Positions 11,419 through 24,002 are shown, counted from the first letter of the stretch. The stretch is DNA of 64,000 nt from Zantedeschia hybrid cultivar (GCA_030544215.1 JARZZO010000001.1:44175098-44239097); one strand, 5' to 3'. Made by a program: numbers and translations. Notes: generated by a model not told the origin, from the sequence alone.

Positions 11419-12374
11419 TAAAATATCTTTTAAAATTAAATTGATTCATTTGATATTTCATTTATCATCTCATGATCAAATGAATTAAGCCTTCCAATCA
11501 CGAACAACATCAAGCAACACCTCGTGATCCCAGTAGATATTGAGGATCATCATCTCGCTATCGAAACCTATATATCCACAGATTATCGTACGGAGATAAT
11601 CCTTCGTCCATAGAACTTAATAGTGATGATAGATTATGTTTAACTGTCAAACTCCTCAATCGCTTAAGTAGATCGATCACTGAATGATACATAAAAAACT
11701 TATTTTCCGATATTCTCATTAATCCATGCCAGGAACTTAAACGAGCATAGACTCTGGTGGGCAATTCCATCTTGACCACTTAACCACCTTCGTACGACTT
11801 CCATTACTAATGGTCACTTGAATATTTGTCCTTATACTCTAAATCCTTAATCTCGATCGAGGTAGCAGCGATCCTCACACAAGGTGTCCTTGGTGTCTCA
11901 GGTCAAAGGACCTACCATACTAGTGTGACACATAATATTCTGGTTGATATTTAAGACCATCTAGGAATTCTAGAGTGGATCAGTTCAGTGAACTCATTCA
12001 ACCAATGAGCACCTATATGTTTGTCTCAATGTCTCCACACTAGTGGTTATGAGATCAACAACTCTAATCACATGAGCAGACACAACATGTGTCAATATGT
12101 CAGAATGCTCGATGTTTGATTCGAGCATTCAATTACTGAGAACAGTTTAGGACTTATGTTTATAGAGAGTTAATCTCATTATCACAACTCCTTGTGATTT
12201 AACTCTCATTGCATATGTCCACGGACATCATATATATCTATATATATCGCGTAATTAGATAAAGAATTATACACATATACACACATATACGTATATATGA
12301 GAATGCCATTTATTGCTAAACAAGAATTACAAGAATTAAGTCTATGATTGGCTTAGGACACCCTAACTCCTTTG
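11419..12374 (-). repeat. Copia element E4, 3' LTR, proximal part
   Basis: This resumes the LTR split by E1. It is homologous to 51200-52076, sharing for example AGCAACACCTCGTGATCCC and the edge GGACACCCTAACTCC. In its own direction the LTR starts at 12374, next to a purine tract. 11419-11423 is the right TAAAA duplication of E1. Confidence 0.75.
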
Positions 12375-12385
12375 TTCTCCCACTT
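12375..12385 (-). other. E4 polypurine tract
   Basis: The minus strand reads AAGTGGGAGAA immediately before the E4 3' LTR, in the same position as the purine tracts of E1 and E2. Confidence 0.7.
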
Positions 12386-13085
12386 GGACTACAACCAATA
12401 ACCAACACGTTTGATCCCCATCTTCTGTAGGTAACGTTCAAACACTTCTTGAACTAAAGGCTTTGTTAGTGGGTCTGCAATGTTATCTTCAGATGAAACT
12501 CTTTCCATGAGAATATCTCCTCGAGCAATCATCTCTTTGATCAATTGGAACTTCCGTAGAATATGTTTTGACCTTTGAGGAGACCTACGTTCCTTAGCTT
12601 GTGCTATTGCCCTATTGTTGTCACAAAATAAGGTCACAGGATCAAAGATACTGGGCACAATCCCGAGCTCAGTGATGAATTTCTTCATCCATATCACTTT
12701 CTTTGCTACTATTGAGGCTACAATGTATTCTCCCTCAGTAGTAGAATCGGCTATCGTACTCTGCTTGGAACTCTTCTAGCTCATCGCTCCACCATTCACG
12801 GTAAAGATATATCCTGATGTCCACTTGTTGTCATCATGATCAGCTTGAAAGCTAGAACCTGTGTAACCCACAACCTTCAAATCAAAACCTCCATTGACCA
12901 AAAATATACCTTTAATCCTTCTTAAGTACTTAAGGGTACATTTCACAGTTGTCCAATGTTGTGGACCTGGATCAGCCTAATATATGCTTACTATGCTCAA
13001 AGCATTCGCCACATCAGGCCAATAACATAACATTGCGTACATGATAGACCCAATAGCTGAGGCATAAGGTACCTCACTCATGTAC
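12386..13085 (-). pseudogene. E4 pol remnant: RNase H end
   Basis: Translations on the minus strand show the copia RNase H tail: WMKKFITELG, DNNRAIAQAK, SKHILRKF, NIADPLTKPL (12389-12697), preceded by weaker matches to PYASAIGSIMYA, LKYLRRIKG and GGAMS with stops near 12776 and 12977. The upstream part of the element ends abruptly at 13085, where the gypsy LTR begins. The open part is only about 100 codons. It is copia by motif and by position against its LTR. Confidence 0.8.
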
Positions 13086-14910
13086 TGTAACGACCCGCCA
13101 CCCTATAATTGGAGATCCAATTATTAAATGGGTATTGAATCATTAAAAACTGGAGGCAAGCCAAGATCTCGATAAGTCTATGAAATAAATGATAAAATAA
13201 GCTAAACATTCCACATCACATCGAATTGTAAAGGAAGTGCAGGAATTAAAAATTATTACAATTCGAATCGACTCAGTAAATAATTACATATCCTAACTGA
13301 AAAAAAATAATTAAGCGTACAAGCCTGAAAGGAAAATAACAACTACATTAGAGCATACCTTGGAACAATGGTTGCTGGCGCGCAACCCGAGATGAAATCC
13401 TCCACGCTACGCCTCCTAGAACCCTCAGCTAAAAATCGCAGGGTGAGTCTCATCGAAATGGACTTAGTAGGGATCCTCCAATCCCCACCACCCGCTCATG
13501 TAGCCACAAGTGCAACAACGCAAATATAGGCAATTAAATAAGTAAAGCAGTAGACACAACTCCCAAAAATTCCCAAATTCTGATATAAAACACATGCATT
13601 TGTAAATGCAACATGCACAACTCTGAAACCACTCCACCACAGATTCGACAACCAACGCCTTGGCTAAACACACAAACCACACAGCCAAACGCGGAAAACA
13701 CCGACCAGCTGGGACGAAATAGCAACCCCTCGGATAGTGCGCTGGCTACTCCAGCCTGTCTAGCACTAGGTGGTGCTGCTCCTCTCAGTCACGAGTGACA
13801 CTCCGAATGTACCACTCATACACCGGTACTAGTTATACCCAGAGGTACACCAGGTGACCCTCTCTCTAGGCGTCACCCCACCACTCCCACACTGGCATTG
13901 TGTCACTCCCACACGGACACAGGGCCTAAGTGTTAACAACTGTCATTCTAGGTCCACGATCACACAAAACACAACACAGTGCGATTCGGTCACGTGGAAA
14001 CCCTTGTCCTCGAAGTACAGTATCGAACATGCATTTAACTGAATTATCTAATAATGTAAACACATGTTAATTGCATGAATTAATGGGGTTCTGTCTTAAA
14101 TCGCATCTCCCGTTGCCAACATCATTCAAGAACCCTAAATTGGTTCAGTTTCTCGCAAGTGTTGGGACCCAGGGATACTGGCCTGAATGGCGTCGCCCAT
14201 GGCTGATGTCATTCAGCTCTTTATCCTATACTGGCCTTGGGAACTGAGAAATTGGGCCATTAAATCGTGTAACCTAGTCTTGACGTCATTCTAAATGGCG
14301 TCACCTAGTCCCGACGCCATTTAACCCCCAAAACTGCGTTCCACCGAACCAAACCGAGGGTCCCTCTTCTCCCCCCAAACACTCAAAAAAAACATAAGGA
14401 AGATAAGGGGAGAGGCCCAACAAACCAATTTACTTCCCAAAAACCCAAAAATGTCTATTTTCATCAAAAATCTCTTAAAACATACCCAAAAACCTCCACA
14501 CACAACACATGCTTTAAAGCGGGGAAAAACATGATTTTAAACACATATAACAAAGAACGTCACCCTACCAGTTACTTGAATTCCTCCTTGCTCCTAGCCG
14601 CCAAATCACCATGATTTTAAACACATACAACAAAGATCGCCACGAGTCGCCGCCGGTATCGTCGTGGATGCCGTCACTCCACCGAGACGTCGGCCGCTGT
14701 CCGGAGAGCAATGCGCCGCGGAGGAGATGGTGGTGGTAGTGGTGAAGGTTAGGAGGTTGATGGAGTGGTGGAAGACACCCCTGCAAAGCTCCTAAATGGC
14801 ATCCCCTAAGGCCGACACTGTTCAAAATCCCATGCCCCAGCCCCACAGGGGCCCAAACCCTACCGACATCGTAACCGACCCTAACTAGATCCTCAACCTC
14901 AGTCCTTACA
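13086..14910 (-). repeat. Gypsy element G1, 3' LTR
   Basis: The 1825-bp LTR starts, in its own direction, TGTAAGGACTGAGG at 14910 and ends GGCGGGTCGTTACA at 13086. Both termini recur on the solo LTRs at 15359 and 26371, so all three belong to one family of variable length. It contains three GGCGTC-N10-GACGCC dyads (14189, 14297, 14798). The five bases before it (13081-13085, TGTAC) are the expected target duplication, but the partner is not in the window because G1 is broken at 20040. Confidence 0.85.
14189..14819. promoter_or_regulatory. Dyad cluster in G1 LTR (3 units)
   Basis: Units at 14189-14210, 14297-14318 and 14798-14819 each have two inverted six-base half sites separated by exactly ten variable bases. 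The 14297 unit has perfect 11-base arms (TAAATGGCGTC and GACGCCATTTA). A further candidate near 14255 has a different spacing and is not counted. Confidence 0.6.
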
Positions 14911-14925
14911 TTCTACCCCCCTTAA
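14911..14925 (-). other. G1 polypurine tract
   Basis: The minus strand reads TTAAGGGGGGTAGAA directly before the LTR start at 14910, a typical gypsy purine tract. Confidence 0.85.
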
Positions 14926-15358
14926 AAGAATTTTGTCCCCGAAATTGTTGCTATAAAACTAATGAGAATGAAAATGATGGTACAAGCTCACAAGAGAACT
15001 TACAAGAATAGGTAGGGAAACTGTTCTCGCATTTCATCCTCACGCTCCTAGGTCGCCTCGCTCTGGAGCGATGCTGCCAAATCACCTTGATCAGAGGAAC
15101 TACCTTGCTCCGAAGGACCTGCTCTTTGCGATCCTCAATACGCACTGGAAATTCTGGAAAGGATAAGTCCTCAGCGACCTCCAATTCCAAAAAGTCCAAG
15201 ACATGAGACGGATCTTCGACATACTTTCTTAACAAAGAAACATGGAACACATCGTGCACTCCTGCAAGACTGGGTGGTAAGACTAGCTGATACGCCGCTT
15301 CCCCAATTCGAGCAAGAATGGGAAAAGGCCCAATATATCAAGGACTCAGCTTACCTCG
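14926..15358 (-). pseudogene. G1 integrase C-terminal end
   Basis: The frame at 14951-15259 reads HDVFHVSLLRKYVEDPSHVL, EDLSFPEFPVRI and LIKVIWQHRS, which is the C-terminal integrase and chromodomain-like tail of Tekay-type chromoviruses. A stop near 15340 and a diverged tail disable it. The sequence continues at 18043 after a solo LTR inserted at 15359, with CCTCG duplicated on both sides. Confidence 0.8.
15354..15358. repeat. Target-site duplication of solo LTR A, left copy (CCTCG)
   Basis: CCTCG here matches 18043-18047 exactly. Excising the insertion with one copy rejoins the G1 integrase reading. Confidence 0.9.
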
Positions 15359-18042
15359 TGTAAGGACTGAGATTTCGGGTTCTGTTTTCCGGTCGGATCC
15401 CTTGGTTTGGACCCTATGGGGGGTCTTGAGATTTCTGACTGAAAGGCGTCAGCACTGCTCGACGCCTTTCAAAAGGCGTCAGGATGTGTAGACGCCATTT
15501 AGGTCTGTTGGTTGTTGCGCCACGTGGGCGGGTTTCGGGCCGCGAGAGTACGGCCCCGGTCACATCGTCTGAACGGCGTCCAGGTTGGCCGACGCGATTC
15601 AGACTGTGACCTCTGCGATGTCAGGGTGCGGCGCCAGAGCGTTGTCAGTACGGCCTGTCCTGTCGTCTGAACGGCGTCCACGGTGGGCGACGCGTTTCAG
15701 ACCGCTGTCAGTACGGCCGTCCTGTCAGACTGATAGGCGTCTGCCTTAATCGACGCGTTTTAGCTGGATTCGGATTGACTCCGCGAGCCTCCCCTTCCTT
15801 CCCTCATTCTCGCCTTCACTCTCTCTCTCTTCACCCTCTCCACCCCCTCCGACTCTCTTCTTCCCCTTCCCTTCCTCTTCTTCCTCTTCCAATCACTCCA
15901 TAGCCTCCTTACCTCTCACCTCTACCTCCACCACCTCCTTCGCGGCGTTCCCTTCTCCGGACGGCGGCCGACGTCCCGGCGGAGTGGCGGCGTCCTCGAG
16001 GGTACCGGCGGCGGTCTGCGGTGCGGCGTACCGGCGGCGAGGAGCTTGGAGGAGTTCAAGAACCGGTAGGGGGACGAACCTTGCATGTGTTGCTCGTGTG
16101 TTCCTTGGTGTGACATGATGTGTTTGGGCTAGATTGAGCATGTTTAGGGGATTTCCTTGTGGGAATGGCTGTGCTTGTGATCGTGGTTTCGTAGTATGCC
16201 TGGGTTAGATGAATTCTTCTTCCCCCCCTTCTTGTTTTGGGGCTTTTCGGGGTGTTTGGGGTTAAGGGAGAAACCCTCGGTTCGAACCAGGGAACCAGGT
16301 TTCTGGCGCTAAACGGCGTCGTGCCTGGTCGACGCCTTTCAGAAGGGCGTCAGGGCAGTACGACACCTTTTAGGGCAGAAACCTCCCTGTTCGAGGTTTC
16401 GCGAAATAGGGGATCTGGCGCTAAATGACGTCATGGATGGACGACGCCTTTCAGAAGGGCGTCGGGCCATCCTGACACCATTTAGACAGGAAAATCACCC
16501 CGAGTGAGGGTCTGTAAATCTGGAATTTAAGTGTGAATGTCGTCTGTGGACCTGGACGCGTTTTAGATAGGCGACTCCCTATGACGACGCGTTTCAGGGA
16601 ATTTTCTGTCTGTTAAATGAACCTGTCCGAGGGACTTGAATGGCGTCGACCTCGGTCGACGCGATTCAAGACAGAGATGTGTAACCTGATTTTCACCATG
16701 TGCTTCACCGTGAGATGATTTCAATTGCATGCTTCACGTTGTACGTTGAGACTGATGACTCCTGTGTGAATGGAATCATTTTGTATGTGTGTGTGCTTAT
16801 GCGAATATGGAATCGGAATGACTGTGGTTTACGTTTGTCACCATGGACCGATGGGGACAGGGTCATGGTGTCTGTGAGCTGTACCGGTGAGAAGGGGTAC
16901 ATGTGTGTTTTACCTTTGGCTGAGGGAAGAAGGATCGCCTTGAGCCCGACGGGCCGGAGTAGCCGGTGTGCTATCCGAGGGGTCGCTGTTTGTCCTCAGC
17001 GGGTCGGGGTTTCCCTGTTCGTCGTGACAGCTTCCGGCGTGTTTCTTGCTGTGGAGCTGGTTGTGGTACTGGTGGGAGTTGGTTTACCCTTTAGCCATTG
17101 GGCCTGATGTGACCTTTGATCAAGGTTACGAGTGGTACCCTTAGCCCTTTGGCCTGACGCAGCCCGGGAGAGTTGGGTTTGTGGGTAGTTCCTGTAGCTT
17201 CGGCTTGACGGGGGTTCGCCGGTCCCCAGGGCCCTCCTGAAGCGCTGAGGCCTAGCGTGGAGGCAATCCGGACGGTAGGACAGTAGTCTAGACTGCTTGT
17301 GTGCACACGTAGCTGGCAGTGGCGGTACACTGGTTCCAGCTAGTCCTAGTTTGACTCACTGCCTCACCCTACAGTGCCCCGGAACACTGTAGGGGTGGAC
17401 AGGCGTGAGCTGTGGTGGTAGTGTTGGGAGGCGACGTTTGACTTCGGTCGACAGTGTGGTTCAGTCGCTACGTGGACTTTGGCTGTGAGACGTTACTCTG
17501 TGTTGGGTTCTTCAGGTTGCTTAGAATGGTTCTTGCTACACTGCTTACCGTGCGTTTCATATCAGAGTTGGGTACTGTGTTTACTGCTTTATTTAATTGC
17601 CATATATTCCTGTTGTTTCACTTGTGGGTGTGTGAGTGGGAGGCAGGGGATCGGATGATCCCTACTGAGCCCATTTCTGGTGTGGCTCACTCCCTGCGGT
17701 TTCAGGTGTGGACCTCGAGGCGAGCGGTAGCGTGGTATCTTCTTGGTGTGCGGACCAGCAGCTGTCTTAGTTCCGGGGTATGCCCCGATGTTGTTGTACT
17801 TCCTTCTGCCTGTACTTATTTAATTGTTGGACATGTAATTATTGTTGGACTGTATACGGACATTGTTATTTTCCTTCCTGCGCACTTGCTCACCTTGTAG
17901 TCCGTGTGATTGTTATATTTAGCCTTGTTTAACACTTACTCCTCCAGACGTGTTGTGTGAGATCCGGGTGTGAACCCGCAGTTAATGGGCCGACATCCAT
18001 TTAGTGACCGGGTCTCCGGTCATAGGATGGCGGGTCGTTACA
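15359..18042 (+). mobile_element. Solo LTR A (Tekay-like family) inside G1
   Basis: The 2684-bp LTR begins TGTAAGGACTGAG and ends GCGGGTCGTTACA, and CCTCG duplications border it. It has the same termini as the G1 LTR but opposite orientation and is 859 bp longer. Twelve GGCGTC-N10-GACGCC units lie in its first half (15445-16663). A CT-rich region (15785-15930) between two groups of units resembles a plant transcription-start patch; I see no TATA box there. The long ORFs further right (16700-17107 and 17454-17900) have no recognisable domain. Confidence 0.92.
15445..16663. promoter_or_regulatory. Dyad cluster in solo LTR A (12 units)
   Basis: Left half sites start at 15445, 15475, 15575, 15673, 15736, 16315, 16346, 16427, 16458, 16539, 16570 and 16642. 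Each is followed after exactly ten bases by the inverted half site. The first unit has perfect 11-base arms (TGAAAGGCGTC, GACGCCTTTCA). Eight of the units form four pairs with 30-31 bp between equivalent positions. Confidence 0.7.
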
Positions 18043-20040
18043 CCTCGCTTCCCGAATCTCATCATACCTTTGGTGGGTGAGACTCGGAGAAACACATGCT
18101 CCCCAATCTCGAACTCAAGCAGTCTCCTACGGATATCTGCATAACTCTTCTGCCTGCTGTGAGCTATAGTCAACCTCTGTTGTACCACTCTGGCAACCTC
18201 ATCACACTGTTGTACCAACTTTGGCCCTACTCGCCAATCTCAGACCAATTCACAGGAGATCGACACGGCCGCCCGTACAATGCCTCACATGGTGCCATGC
18301 TGATACTAGAATGATAACTATTGTTGTAAGCAAACTCTACTGTAGACAAGTGCTGCTCCTAAGAACCTCCCCAATCTAGGCAACAAGTCCTGAGCGTATC
18401 CTTCAGTATCTAACTGGTCCTCTCTAACTGCCCATTAGTCTCAGGATGGTAATCCAAGCTGAACGCTAATTGTGTACCCAAAGCCTTCTGAAAATTCCTC
18501 CAGAACCTAGTAGTAAATCTCATATCTCAATCTGACATGATGGACAAGGGAACCCCATGCAGAGAGATGATCCGGTCCACAAACAGCCTAGCCAACTTAC
18601 CGACTGACTAGTCCTTCCTAATAGGTAGAAAGTGCGCTGACTTGGTCAATCGATCAACAATGACCTAGATTGCGTCTCTCCTACCAGGTAATACAGGCAA
18701 TCCCATTACAAAGTCCATAGTCACATGTTCCCATTTCCATTCTGGAATCGGTAATGGCTGCAACAATCCTCCTGGTCTCTGGTGCTCTGCCTTAACCTGT
18801 TGACAAGTCAGGCACCTTGCCACATATTCAGCCATGTCCTTCTTCATACCAGGCCACCAAAAGTACCTCCTCAAATAATGATACATTTTAATCGTTCCGG
18901 GATGCAATGCATATCAAAAACGGTGTGCCTCATCAAGGACATTCCCATGCACCTCTTCCTCTACTGGAACATACAGTCTGTCTCTAAATCTGACCGTGTC
19001 GTCATCCCACAACTCTACCTCTGGTATTTGGAGAATTTAGAGTAACTCTGTATCCACTCTCGGAGCTTCGATCACTGCATGGTACACTGCTGGCCTCACA
19101 GTCAAGTTGGCCAACATGGCTCTATGAGCCTCTCGAAGAATCTTAAAGGAAGATTCCGCAACCTGCACATATAACCTCCATTCCTGAATCATAAGGTTTG
19201 ACACGACCGTCTTCCGACTCAAGGCGTCTGCCACAACATTAGCCTTGCCCAGGTGATAAGAAAGGTCGAGATCATAATCCTTTATGAACTCCATCCATCT
19301 ACACTGCCTCAAGTCCATATCCTTCTGAGTGAACACATACTTCAGGCTGTTATGATCAGTGATGACTTGGAACTTCTCCCCATATAAGTAGTGCCGCTAG
19401 ATCTTCAATGTAAATACTACAGCCGCCAACTCCAAGTTATAAGTGGGGTAGTTCTCCTCATGCTTCTTTAGTTGTCTAGAAGTATAGGCCACAACCTTAC
19501 CATGCTGCATCAGAACCGCACCCAAATCTCGACGAGATGCATATGAGTAAACCACGAATCCACCAAAACTAGATGGAAGCACTAGAATTGGAGCCGAAGT
19601 GAGACGAGTCTTCAACTCAGTAAAGCTCCGCCCACACTCCTCGGTCCACACAAAACGAACTCCCTTACGAGTCAACCTCGACAAGGGGGTCGCTATTAAA
19701 GAAAAATCCTAGACAAACCATCTGTAATACCCTGTTAACCCTAGGAAGCTCCTGATCTTAGTTACTATCATCGGTCTGCCCCAAGAAGTGCACCTTATCT
19801 AGCCATAATTCACATTTTCTATACTTGGCATAGAGTTGGTGCTCTCTCAGAACCTGAAATACCACTTGGAGATGCGTGACATGCTCTTCCTCAGAAGAAG
19901 AATATATCATAATATCATCTACAAACACACCACAAACTGTTCTTGATAGGCCCTGAAGACCCAGTTCATCAAATCCATAAAAACCGCCGGAGTATTGGTC
20001 AAGCCGAAAGGCATAACCAAAAACTCATAATGTCCGTACA
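18043..20040 (-). pseudogene. G1 pol: reverse transcriptase end, RNase H, integrase
   Basis: Reading down from 20040, the minus strand gives the middle of reverse transcriptase (YGHYEFLVMPFGLTNTPA), RNase H (19397-19684; TEECGRSFTELK, AYTSRQLKKHEENYPTYNLEL), then DHNSLKYVFTQ and ADALSRK (19037-19336), the integrase zinc region (HPGTIKMYHYLRRYFWWPGM, CLTCQQVK; 18665-18907) and core (VTMDFVMGLP; NNSYHSSI). Many stops and shifts break it, and the first RNase H aspartate is a tyrosine (VYSYASR). It ends at 20040 where the Tat-like LTR begins, so gag, protease and the start of reverse transcriptase are missing. Confidence 0.88.
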
Positions 20041-20760
20041 TGTGAGTGCTCAAATTGGGTGTGTGATTATCATGAAAATAGTGTTGTTAAATGACAATAA
20101 AAACAATTAAAAACTAACATGTGATCGCCAGAAACTTTTGACTAAAAAGTTTCAAAAGAAAGATTGATCGCTTACCTGTTTGAGACGTGGGAGATATGGA
20201 TGTTCTTGATTCCCTTTCTTCAACCGGCTGAAGAAAGAGAGCCCTTTTTGCTCTTATTCTTGCTTGATTTGGGGATCATCCTTTTCGCTCCAGAATTCCT
20301 TCTTTTCTTGATCTCCACTTGATCCTTTGATACTCCTTGCAAGAAAGTGAAGAAAGGAAAGAGGAAAGCCAATTATAACTAATGGAGTGTAGAATCTATC
20401 CTGAAAAAATCATTGATCATGCAACTAAAACAAGAAACTCACTTGTTTGATGTTGTTTAAACCCCTATAGCATGTGTGGGATTTGAAAAGACTATGTGAG
20501 CGAGTGTGTGAACATGAAGTGGAATGAATATAATGATGATGAATAAATTAATGAAAGAAAAGCTTTAGATGGCCCCTTGAAGCTTTAGGTCTTGAATGAA
20601 TCTTGAAGGATGAAGAATGAAGAGAATGAAGCTTCTTCAATGATTTTTCCACTCTTTCTAACTTGACTCCTTAACCTCCTTTTCTAACTCAATTCAAAAC
20701 GATTTTCCCACTTGATTTCTAAACAACTCCTTTTCTAACTCTTTCAATAATCAAGGGCTT

Positions 20761-20771
20761 GGGTTTATATA
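20761..20771 (-). promoter_or_regulatory. TATA box of the Tat-like LTR
   Basis: The minus strand reads TATATAAACCC, a good plant TATA box about 390 bp into the LTR. The two dyads at 20901-20922 and 20988-21009 lie about 130-240 bp upstream of it in the direction of transcription. Confidence 0.6.
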
Positions 20772-20900
20772 GAAGTAGTGTCAAGGCTCTCACGCGCCTC
20801 TGCGGCCGCTTATGGATCAACTTGAAAGAGTTTGAAGCCAATCCAATCAAGATAAGAAGATAATCTCGGTCAATTCATCATTATCTGTATTTAACTAAAA

Positions 20901-21009
20901 CGCGTCGCCCGAGGGAGATGTCTTTTAGCTAAATTAAATCTAATGATAATCTGCAAAAGGAAACCAAAACAAGTAGGAAACCTAAATGGCGTCATGGAAA
21001 CAAGACATG
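20901..21009. promoter_or_regulatory. Dyad cluster in the Tat-like LTR (2 units)
   Basis: Units at 20901-20922 (CGCGTC, ten bases, GATGTC) and 20988-21009 (GGCGTC, ten bases, GACATG). They are decayed, mostly at CpG positions, but keep the ten-base spacing and the flanking TAAAA/TTTTAG arms. Confidence 0.5.
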
Positions 21010-21162
21010 TTTTAGTTAATTATCAAAAATCGAAATGTCATTTAGACAATTAATGTAGAAAATTAATAAAAATTAATTATTAATTAAAAATCAGACCATT
21101 TTGAGGCATCATTATATGATAAGGAATTTACTCAATATGATGTCAAAATCAACGTGTCTACA

Positions 21163-21177
21163 ACTGCCCCACCTTGG
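21163..21177 (-). other. Tat-like element polypurine tract
   Basis: The minus strand reads CCAAGGTGGGGCAGT next to the LTR start TGTAGACACG at 21162. Confidence 0.65.
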
Positions 21178-22602
21178 CATTGACTTTGCAAGAGAATGAA
21201 ATGAAATGGAATATACTGAAAATGTGATGCCAAGGTGTAGTGAGACACGCTCTCAACATCATATGACAAAAAATTTTCTCAGAATGATCAATGAAAATAA
21301 CTCAAAGAGATTAATAGAATCAATCTTTTCTGGATGAGGTAGACAAGGAAATAAAATAAGATCGATCAACCTCCACGATTGGAAAGTACCCTAGGTCACG
21401 AACCATGCAGGTTTCATCATGGAGAGCGGTTACCAGTCAATGTGGAAGTGCTGCAACCATAATAGATCTTAAAAGGAAATAAGAAAATTTTAAGATAAAT
21501 AATCCAAGAAAGGATAGAATTCCAAAGATATCCTCAAGAAAATCCTCAAAGATAATTAAGATACTCAATTCAGAATAGAATATTTCATATCAGATTGGGA
21601 TTTATATAGATCAATGGTCTAAAACTTAATCAAAAATTAATTCTTCTCATAATAATTTCAAAGTCCTACATGATGCATGCTGGGTTAAAAGAAAAATATA
21701 AAATGAAATAAAATATAAATTAATTAAGGATAATATTGTTAAATTGTTATTAATGAGTCAAGATACCAATTCTGCAATTTAGTGCTAAACCGAACCTCGT
21801 TTATCCACGCACCGTCTCACAAAAGTGGAACCATCATCCCCATCAGTTAACAATCCAACGATATGTCCGTGCGATTAAGAATCCTCTGGAATTATCACTG
21901 TTTTTGTTGAAAGGGATCTCAAATTTCAGTTTCATCAAAACCACAAGGTCCTTGATTTACTCTAATAAATATTTAACATATAGTAATGCTAATGCAAATC
22001 AATTACATAATAGAATACAAGGATAGAGATAACCGTCTTTTTAGCCACAGTTAAGACTCATGAATTCCCACAGTGGGACCTTCTTGAGATTTTCAACTTT
22101 ATTGCCATTTCTTTTAATTTCTTGCACTCAGAAATCATCAATAATTTCAAGCAAATATCCAATTAAGCATCAAACATGGAATTTCGGGCAAATAACAGGA
22201 AAAGCTTGAAACGCGTCGTGTCGCGTCGACACCATTAGAATCAAATATTCAATTATGCATCAACCATGGATAAACATGGAATTTCGGACGAATAACAGGA
22301 AATCCCTGAAATGCGTTGTGTCGAGTTGATGTCATTTGAATGACATCGTTGTCCCTAGATGCCTTTTAAGTCGCAGAAATAGGTTTCCCTATGTTCAAGC
22401 CGGACTCCAATTCTCTTCAATGCATATCCTCTCTCCAATTCGGAAAAGACTCTTCAATCTCGCAAACCACTATACATAAGCTTCTATGACTTGTATCAAG
22501 GCAAATCCATACACAATTTAGAGATCAAAGTAAGGGATTCTCTCCAAAAGCTCAAGAACAATCAAGATTTCAAAAGGAAAAAGCTCAAGGTTGAGAAAAG
22601 AG
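21178..22602. other. Non-coding internal region upstream of first antisense gene
   Basis: AT-rich sequence with no ORF worth calling. It holds three dyads (22213-22363) and a TATA-like TATACATAAG at 22471-22480, followed about 120 bases later by the start codon at 22603. It probably acts as the promoter of the plus-strand gene. Confidence 0.4.
22213..22363. promoter_or_regulatory. Dyad cluster upstream of antisense gene 1 (3 units)
   Basis: Units at 22213-22234, 22312-22333 and 22342-22363, all with ten-base spacers; the last two are a pair 30 bp apart. They lie about 110-260 bp upstream of the TATA-like box at 22471, the same distance as in the LTR. Confidence 0.55.
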
Positions 22603-24002
22603 ATGGATTCTTCAAATAAGAGGATGATAAAAACACTCGAGAAGATTTCTGAAGTGAAAGATCATCTTAACGGGAGAGATCCTGACCTACAAGTAAGTTA
22701 TTCTCTCTATCCTTCTACTCAAATCCTTTTCCATGTTCTTCATGTTAAGGTTAGAACAAACTATTCTTTTTTATTCATCTTAGGGATATCCTGTCTTCCC
22801 TGATCCAAGAAGATTCTCTTCACTTCCTTGGATCCAAAAGCTTGTAAACAAGATCAACATATCCATGCAATCATATATTTTCAAGTGGCATATCCAAGGG
22901 TTGATCGTTCATGCCAAACACTACAAGAGCGCAAACATGGATTGTGCGGCTATGGGAGTTTTAGTTGAGTTGTGGCATCCACAAACTCATACCTTTCTTT
23001 TCCACACTTTTGAAGCCACTATCCTTTTTGAAGAAGCTGAACTCTTATTGGGCCTTCCTAAACTCAAGATGAACAATGATTAACCATATTTGAGTGATAT
23101 GATGCTTATGAGGGACAGAGTTACTGGTCAACAATTGCTAAAAATGATTATGAAAAGTTCAAAGGAAGTTCAAGGTTGTCTTTATGAAAAAAGGAATTAA
23201 TTTTAAAAAGTTAGCAGAATGGACTTTGAAAAAGATTGAAGTATCTCAAGGATGAAGAAACAGAGAACATGATGAAAGCGTTCACCATGTGCTTAGCTGG
23301 AGCTTTACTATTCCATTCCCAAAATAATATCCTAGAAGATGATCAAATCAGCACAATCAATGAGATCTTTGAGAAAAAGCTAATCGGCACAGCGGTCCTA
23401 GCCTATCTCTACAGCGGACTCTCTGCAACTTCTATAGGTCAGGCTCTTCATGGTTGTATGTTACTCTTTGCACTATGGGTTGAATTCCACTTCAAGTTCC
23501 ATCACAATGAGAGAACTGTTCTTAGGATATCTCAAATATATGAATAAAGTCTCATCTTTCACATCTCCAACATTGTGAAGTTCAATGACAAGATAATCAA
23601 TCGCGTGCCCAATCTCAAGACTCGAGCTGACTGGCATGCTTATTTGCAGAAAATACCAAAGTACGGATTTGAATCTTCACCACAGGCTCTCATAAAGAAG
23701 CCAATTCGTGTGCGCCGTAGTACTGGTACAGATTCTGACTGATCGGGGCTACTGAGTTTGTTCTATATAATCCTCATCATTGTCATCCACAAGTTGGCAT
23801 GCCATGCTACAAATTTCCTGAGTTTTCCAATCTCTCTCCAATAAAGAAGCGGGCATTGGAAACTGACGAAGATTATGAGGCGACTGAGCTCATTGCTACT
23901 CTGTGGAACATCAGGTTCTCCCATTGTGTACAACCTTCTTATGAAGCCAATAAAGGACTATCAGACATATATGTAAAGGAGCTTCAGAATATTCGTCCTT
24001 GA
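22603..24002 (+). pseudogene. Antisense gene 1: DUF7745/plant-mobile-domain-like pseudogene
   Basis: The gene opens with ATG at 22603. Exon 1 ends at 22692 and a GT-AG intron (GTAAGT donor, CATCTTAG acceptor, 22693-22783) is removed in phase 0, joining DPDLQ to GYPVFPDPRR in frame. Exon 2 reads MGVLVELWHPQTHTFLFHTFEATILFEEAELLLGLPKL when split by normal reading, the pattern of the DUF7745 and plant mobile domain families (a region describing crop-like dense helices, WxPxTxxF, TLEEx..LLGLP). A TAA at 23081 ends it early. Later frames at 23236-23547 and 23799-24002 carry the rest with shifts. The function of these proteins is not known from sequence; relatives are carried by gypsy elements and Mutator-like transposons. 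Confidence 0.6.

Larger units (their letters stand above)
20041..21162 (-). repeat. Tat-like element 3' LTR
   Basis: The 1122-bp LTR starts in its own direction TGTAGACACGTTG at 21162 and ends GAGCACTCACA at 20041, exactly where the G1 reverse transcriptase breaks off. The stretch 20880-21162 is homologous, in reverse complement, to 63577 onward, which confirms the boundary at 21162. A TATA box and two dyads upstream of it mark the U3 region. Confidence 0.75.

Noticed and set aside
14255..14292. A further dyad in the G1 LTR
   Set aside because: The half sites are more than ten bases apart and the left arm is weak, so it does not meet the rule used for the 41 counted units.
15445..16663. Constant arms with variable ten-base spacers, superficially like a CRISPR array
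   Set aside because: The arms are inverted, not direct, repeats; the spacers are far too short; the units are irregularly placed inside plant LTRs.
16700..17900. Two long plus-strand ORFs (135 and 148 codons) in solo LTR A
   Set aside because: They lie within an LTR, lack any recognisable domain and are not kept as open frames in solo LTR B or the G1 LTR.
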